Assembly (NCBI GenBank): GCA_964035015.1
Contig: OZ036017.1
Location: forward strand, 1,108,501 to 1,172,500
Direction: 5' to 3'
Length of the DNA stretch: 64,000 nt
DNA from: Corallium rubrum
Lineage: Eukaryota > Cnidaria > Anthozoa > Scleralcyonacea > Coralliidae
Position 1 is the stretch's first letter. Each line of letters starts with the position of its first letter. Of this stretch, positions 60,078 to 64,000 are shown piece by piece. The translations under genes and the position numbers were made by a program. Below the pieces are notes generated by a model. The model did no database searches, was not told where the DNA came from, and saw only the letters and a list, made by a program, of their open reading frames with translations.

Positions 60078-60416
60078 ATGGTCAACTTCATATTTTACTC
60101 CTCCAACTACGTCAAAAATATTGAAGGAACTCACGAGTGTTTGCCAAGAGGTTTTAAATCGTGGAGAAAGTATTGGATGCATGAATCGGAACGAAATTGG
60201 CCTCCAAAGTGTTCGATCAAAGGCTGCGGTAAAGAACCTGTAGGTGGTGGTCACGTGAACATCCGGGGAATACCTGAGACGGTCTACATAATACCCATGT
60301 GTGATTACTGCAACAACGCCCAAAACACAGCCTGGATGGCAGTTAATACAAAAACAAAAGCTGTGAGTGTTGAGAGAGACGATACAAAAGGGCCTAGAGG
60401 GACTTGCTACAAATGA
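60078..60416 (+). CDS. small HNH-like zinc-motif protein, 112 aa
   Basis: The intact frame starts MVNFIFYSSNYVKNIEGTHE and ends RGTCYK. The N-terminal half has an aromatic-rich stretch (SWRKYWMHESERNW). Cys45 and Cys50 (CSIKGC) precede GGGHV (His59), and IIPMCDYCNN supplies Cys75, Cys78 and Asn79. The order C-x4-C, GH, P-x-C-x2-C-N is that of HNH endonuclease-type treble-clef folds. It resembles uncharacterised small proteins I recall from cnidarians and fish; a nuclease activity is inference. The frame extends 18 codons upstream without an ATG. No signal peptide or membrane segment. It is the only compact intact gene in the window outside PIGK. Confidence 0.75.
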   Translation: MVNFIFYSSNYVKNIEGTHECLPRGFKSWRKYWMHESERNWPPKCSIKGCGKEPVGGGHVNIRGIPETVYIIPMCDYCNNAQNTAWMAVNTKTKAVSVERDDTKGPRGTCYK

Positions 60417-60419
60417 TCT

Positions 60420-60930
60420 CAGAACGAGATTGTGAAATTTGGTTGGGATTTGGTATATAGTGCATTTTATTGCAATATCATCCAACTTTAGTCAAATCAT
60501 GCATGTATTTTCTTTATCAATTTATGTAACAACAACATATATTTTTTGTATCCTCTGCTACTTTACATGCATAACTAAATTTAAAAATACTAAACTAAAT
60601 ATGCATATAAGGATACCAGCTTTCAGAAATATACCGGAAAGCCTATTATGTAAAAATATAGCCTTTAACTTTTCCTTATTTTACTATTAGTTTGATATTG
60701 TTTACAATTTCTTTTTTTCTTTTCTTACTCAATGTTGTACGGATTTTAATAATATAGATTTATAATATAAATTAGAGGTCTTAAAAAAGAACGTATAGCC
60801 GGATTTCTAGTAGACCCCTAATCATACAATACTTTTCAAATGATGTAATTAATTGAATGTGTATATATTTAATGGGCAAAAAAAATATAAAGAAAGACTG
60901 AATTGTTCAACACTAAGTAATAGATAAAGC
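60420..60930. other. 3' flank of the HNH-like gene
   Basis: AT-rich, no canonical AATAAA seen in the first 350 bp. No further gene. Confidence 0.35.
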
Positions 60931-60933
60931 ATG

Positions 60934-60991
60934 AGCGGCCGATCTGTATGGGGATTTACAAGGCGAGCCGGAATCCCCATACAGATCGGAC
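60934..60991. repeat. short palindrome, target of the hAT insertion
   Basis: CCGATCTGTATGGGGATT and AATCCCCATACAGATCGG flank TACAAGGCGAGCCGG. The hAT element that follows used GATCGGAC at its edge as target. Confidence 0.7.
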
Positions 60992-62651
60992 CACTGACCT
61001 GTATATAACTGGACCGCTTGCTCCTATTATCTTTGAGTCGTGAAAAGTGTGGCCATTTGAACGTGGCGTCAAATGGCGAATTTGAGTCCTTCTGCTCATG
61101 GGAGACAACACTGACCGCGATTTTGACTAGATTACAGACGCAGGCTTTATAAAATATCCCATGAAAATGAAGAAAAAAATCCTTGACTCGCTGATATTTT
61201 CAAAGATAAACATAACAAATCTTTTTTGAAAGGTTCAAAAAGGTACAGAAATAAATACACAAAGCAGTTATATTGTTAATTCCTGTCGGTACTCGGCTTT
61301 GTTTTGCATATATTTAATTGTTTTTGTTGCCGAAACGAAGAAGGGACAACTGAACTGACAAGTGAATACCAGGCCGGCAATTCAACGGCTTGCATGTATT
61401 TTAATTCTTTTCGTAGGCTTTCGGCACATTTAGTACTTTTCGAAAAGGATTTAATGAGCTTACTGTTGTAAAACATTATACACTTGTTGACTGGCGCCGA
61501 GGAAAACATCGAGTTTTACGGACCCGAAGGCTTCAATGTCACCCGAGGGTGACATTGAAGCTTGAGGGACCGTAAAACTCGATGTTTCCCGAGGCAAAAG
61601 TCAACAAGCGTTTTGTTATATACCAAAGACTTTTAAAATACAAAACACCAAACTGACTCGAATCTTGCAAAAGGCAAAAAGACTTACCAAAACACTTTGA
61701 CTTTGTCTTCGTATTTCAATTCAACTAAACAAATACACCAGACTCAACAAGTACAAAGAACAGCTTTAAATTTATCCAGGTTTTCTTCAGACCTTCTTTT
61801 AAGATATGTATAGGTATTCTTTCTTTTGGAAAATGGACTATTTCGTACCAGAACAAGCTCGAAACAAGCTCTTGTTTTCAAAATGTTCCGAAAAGTCCAA
61901 AGTTCTGAATCTGATGCAATAATCATTGTGTATTCACGTGAACAACGCATGATTAACGCTGACGTCAGAGGGAAACATTACACTGTTTCCTTCTTCGTTG
62001 TTGACGTCAGAGGGAAACAGTGCAATGTTTCCCTCAGCAGAAAGAAACATTGAGTTTGTTGAACAACACGTGACCATGATTTGACCAATAGGATTTCATC
62101 TTTGGCAAACGAAAGTCTTTGGTATATAACAACAGTATTTCTCGTTGTAAAACATATACCAAATCTTGCGAAAAATTCTGTCCTTACGTTGAAATGTTCC
62201 AGTGAGTCATTAATGAGTTTGAAATCTGAATCTGGGCCAGTGAAGGCAAATACGAAGTAAACATAACTGTTAAGCTTATTAAAACGTAAACCCGAAACAT
62301 CAATCATATACTGAAAAACGTACGATTTTGTATTTCGACAGACTACATTGAAAGTTTTAACTGCACTTACTATAAGCTGGTGTTCTCCAGGTGTCACTAG
62401 TTGCCAACAACGGAGCGTAAAAATATATTAAACTGAAAAAACATGGCCAGTTTAAATCAATTTTCAAACGGAGAAAGATTTTTTTTACGAAAAGAACATA
62501 ACATAGCATAAAGCGCCTACAGACCAGTGTCAAGCACTGGTCAGTGGCTGCTCCCATGAGCAGAAGGACTCAAATTCGCCATTTGACACCATCTTCAAAT
62601 GGCCACACTTTTTTGGCAAGAGCAAGCGGTCCAGTTATATACAGGTCAGTG
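60992..62651. mobile_element. hAT-type non-autonomous element, copy 2
   Basis: Same ends as the element at 49255, flanked by an exact 8-bp repeat GATCGGAC (60984-60991, 62652-62659). Sequence is collinear with copy 1 except for a ~655-bp insertion at 61477-62132. Without it the element is about 1.0 kb, equal to copy 1. Confidence 0.92.
61477..62132. mobile_element. unclassified palindrome-headed element nested in hAT, copy 2
   Basis: It matches 31509-32174 along its length. Copy 1 of the hAT element reads GTAAAACATCAGTATTTCTC across the insertion point, so 49255-50268 shows the empty site. The head hairpin lacks part of the apex present in the other copy. Confidence 0.85.
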
Positions 62652-62659
62652 GATCGGAC

Positions 62660-63229
62660 GCGAATTGCTTTATCGTACTTGTGAAATGAAACAATAGAAT
62701 GAAGTTAATTAGTATTCATAACTTTTGATGAAGATCACTTTGTCCAAAACATGATCTTTATTGGAATTTACAGACGTATACATATGACTTGAATGCTACG
62801 TTTTGATTACTTCTTAACCTCATGAATTTCACAATCTGGTTTAAAAGCTTGTGATCGTATTTTAAGTAATACATTCAACACGAGTTAGTGTTCTTCTTCC
62901 GATTTTTAAATACAGTCAAACAGGTTGAACGAGTTTAACCAGCTTAGCTGTATTCAGATATCGGAGGACGAACACTGATGAGTGTGGGGTATAGATTCTC
63001 GAATGAATCTATATTTCAAGAGATAATCGACTTAATTTAAAAGTTGGCTAAATTTGACCGTAATCTTCCTCCGATTTCTAAATACTGATTAAATATTTAT
63101 TTCCTTTAAATTTTCTGTATGTCCTATGAATTAAATAGAGTCGAATACATGGATGTGCGGAAATATGAAATTAATTTCGAGTGTTGACTAGGATATTCAC
63201 GAGTGAGCAAAACGAACAAGTGAGATATC
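62660..63229. other. unassigned sequence
   Basis: An imperfect hairpin at about 62890-62975 (GTGTTCTTCTTCCGAT/ATCGGAGGACGAACAC). No gene. Confidence 0.35.
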
Positions 63230-63541
63230 TTGGTCAACACGAGAAAAGTTATATATCTTTGCTTTTATCAAATATAATCACTTGAAAATCTACATGTTTG
63301 GTGTTCCGGGCGAAACTCACCCACACGCTTCTTTCGAATTAATATATTTGGTTTGATAATAGAAAAGATATATATAACCTTCTCCGATAACTCATTATGC
63401 ACGTATACAACGTCAAAATGTTTAATTTGCATATCAAACAAACTGAAACACCTCAAGAACGAAAAAAAAGATGTTACTCTATCATTTTAAGTGTTCATTC
63501 AAATAAGACATCACAAACTTGATTTTCGTTTCATAGACACC
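63230..63541. mobile_element. TTAA-family MITE, left end missing
   Basis: CTTTGCTTTTATCAAATATA, TCTACATGTTTGG and TTTCGTTTCATAGACACC TTAA match the family at 27000. Confidence 0.7.
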
Positions 63542-63727
63542 TTAATGACTCATTACCTTTCGTTTGAGAACCCATTTTAAAAACTCGTTCTGCGTGTCTG
63601 ATCCACCGGGTGGTTTGATCACGGTATCAAACATTCGAACTCGTTTTTGAACTACATCGAAACTTTATCCAAGATGGCGGACAACAAGATTATCCTTTAT
63701 AGAAATTAGTGATGCTGCTTTTTAAAG

Positions 63728-64000
63728 TGCTTATGAAAACAAAAATTGACCCTGTCTTACTTGAAAAAACACTTAAAATGATGGAGTAACATATTTTGCT
63801 ACGCAGTTTTTTGTTTCCTTATATGCAAATCATGACAGCAATACCAAACATGTTTCAATGTTTTCAATCAAAGGATTTCAAATGATTATATCGATAATAG
63901 CAACGATATAGAACTTTCTCCAATACCTCATTATGCATGCACATGTGACGTCAAATAGAAAACAGCATGTAATCATTCGAGGCACTTCGTCAGAATGGTC
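63728..64000. mobile_element. TTAA-family MITE, runs off the window
   Basis: TTAA 63724-63727 followed by AGTGCTTATGAAAACAAAAA and TTAAAATGATGGAGTAACAT, then the central inverted blocks. The right end lies outside the window. Confidence 0.65.

Overview
The window is eukaryotic genomic DNA from an early-branching metazoan, most likely an anthozoan cnidarian (coral or anemone type). Reasons: one split gene with short GT-AG exons and kilobase introns, dense miniature inverted-repeat elements, Penelope-like elements with GIY-YIG domains, CR1/jockey-type LINE tails, tRNA- and 5S-derived SINEs, and no bacterial gene organisation. The species cannot be fixed from the sequence.

Main gene: a PIGK/GPI8 gene (catalytic subunit of the GPI-anchor transamidase) lies on the minus strand from 55557 down to at least 23473. 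Ten exons were rebuilt by eye. They join in frame into 350 codons, starting with a signal peptide and carrying the catalytic His (residue 162) and Cys (residue 204). The C-terminal membrane exon was not found and may lie beyond the left edge. Its introns hold most of the mobile DNA described here.

Second gene: a small plus-strand gene, coding exon 60078-60416 (112 aa), with Cys/His/Asn spacing like an HNH zinc nuclease fold. A TATA box and a possible 5' untranslated exon lie about 2 kb upstream.

Layout. 1-5.4 kb: palindromic elements and a LINE relic. 6.1-10.8 kb: two fold-back transposons with minisatellite arms and perfect 9-bp target duplications. 12.9-18 kb: nested TTAA elements, SINEs and a 2-kb satellite. 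18.4-19.7 kb: a Penelope relic split by a hAT-type element. 20-23.4 kb: palindromes, SINEs and a TA element. 23.4-55.6 kb: PIGK exons separated by LINE, Penelope, hAT, MULE-like, piggyBac-like and mariner-like insertions, a 12-bp satellite and a 4.8-kb inverted structure. 55.8-57.8 kb: a decayed copy of PIGK exon 1 and repeats. 57.9-60.4 kb: the HNH-like gene. 61-62.7 kb: a second hAT copy with a nested insertion. 63.2-64 kb: more TTAA elements.

Most other open frames are readings through tandem repeats or inverted repeats and are not annotated. No CRISPR, operon or bacterial defence system is present.
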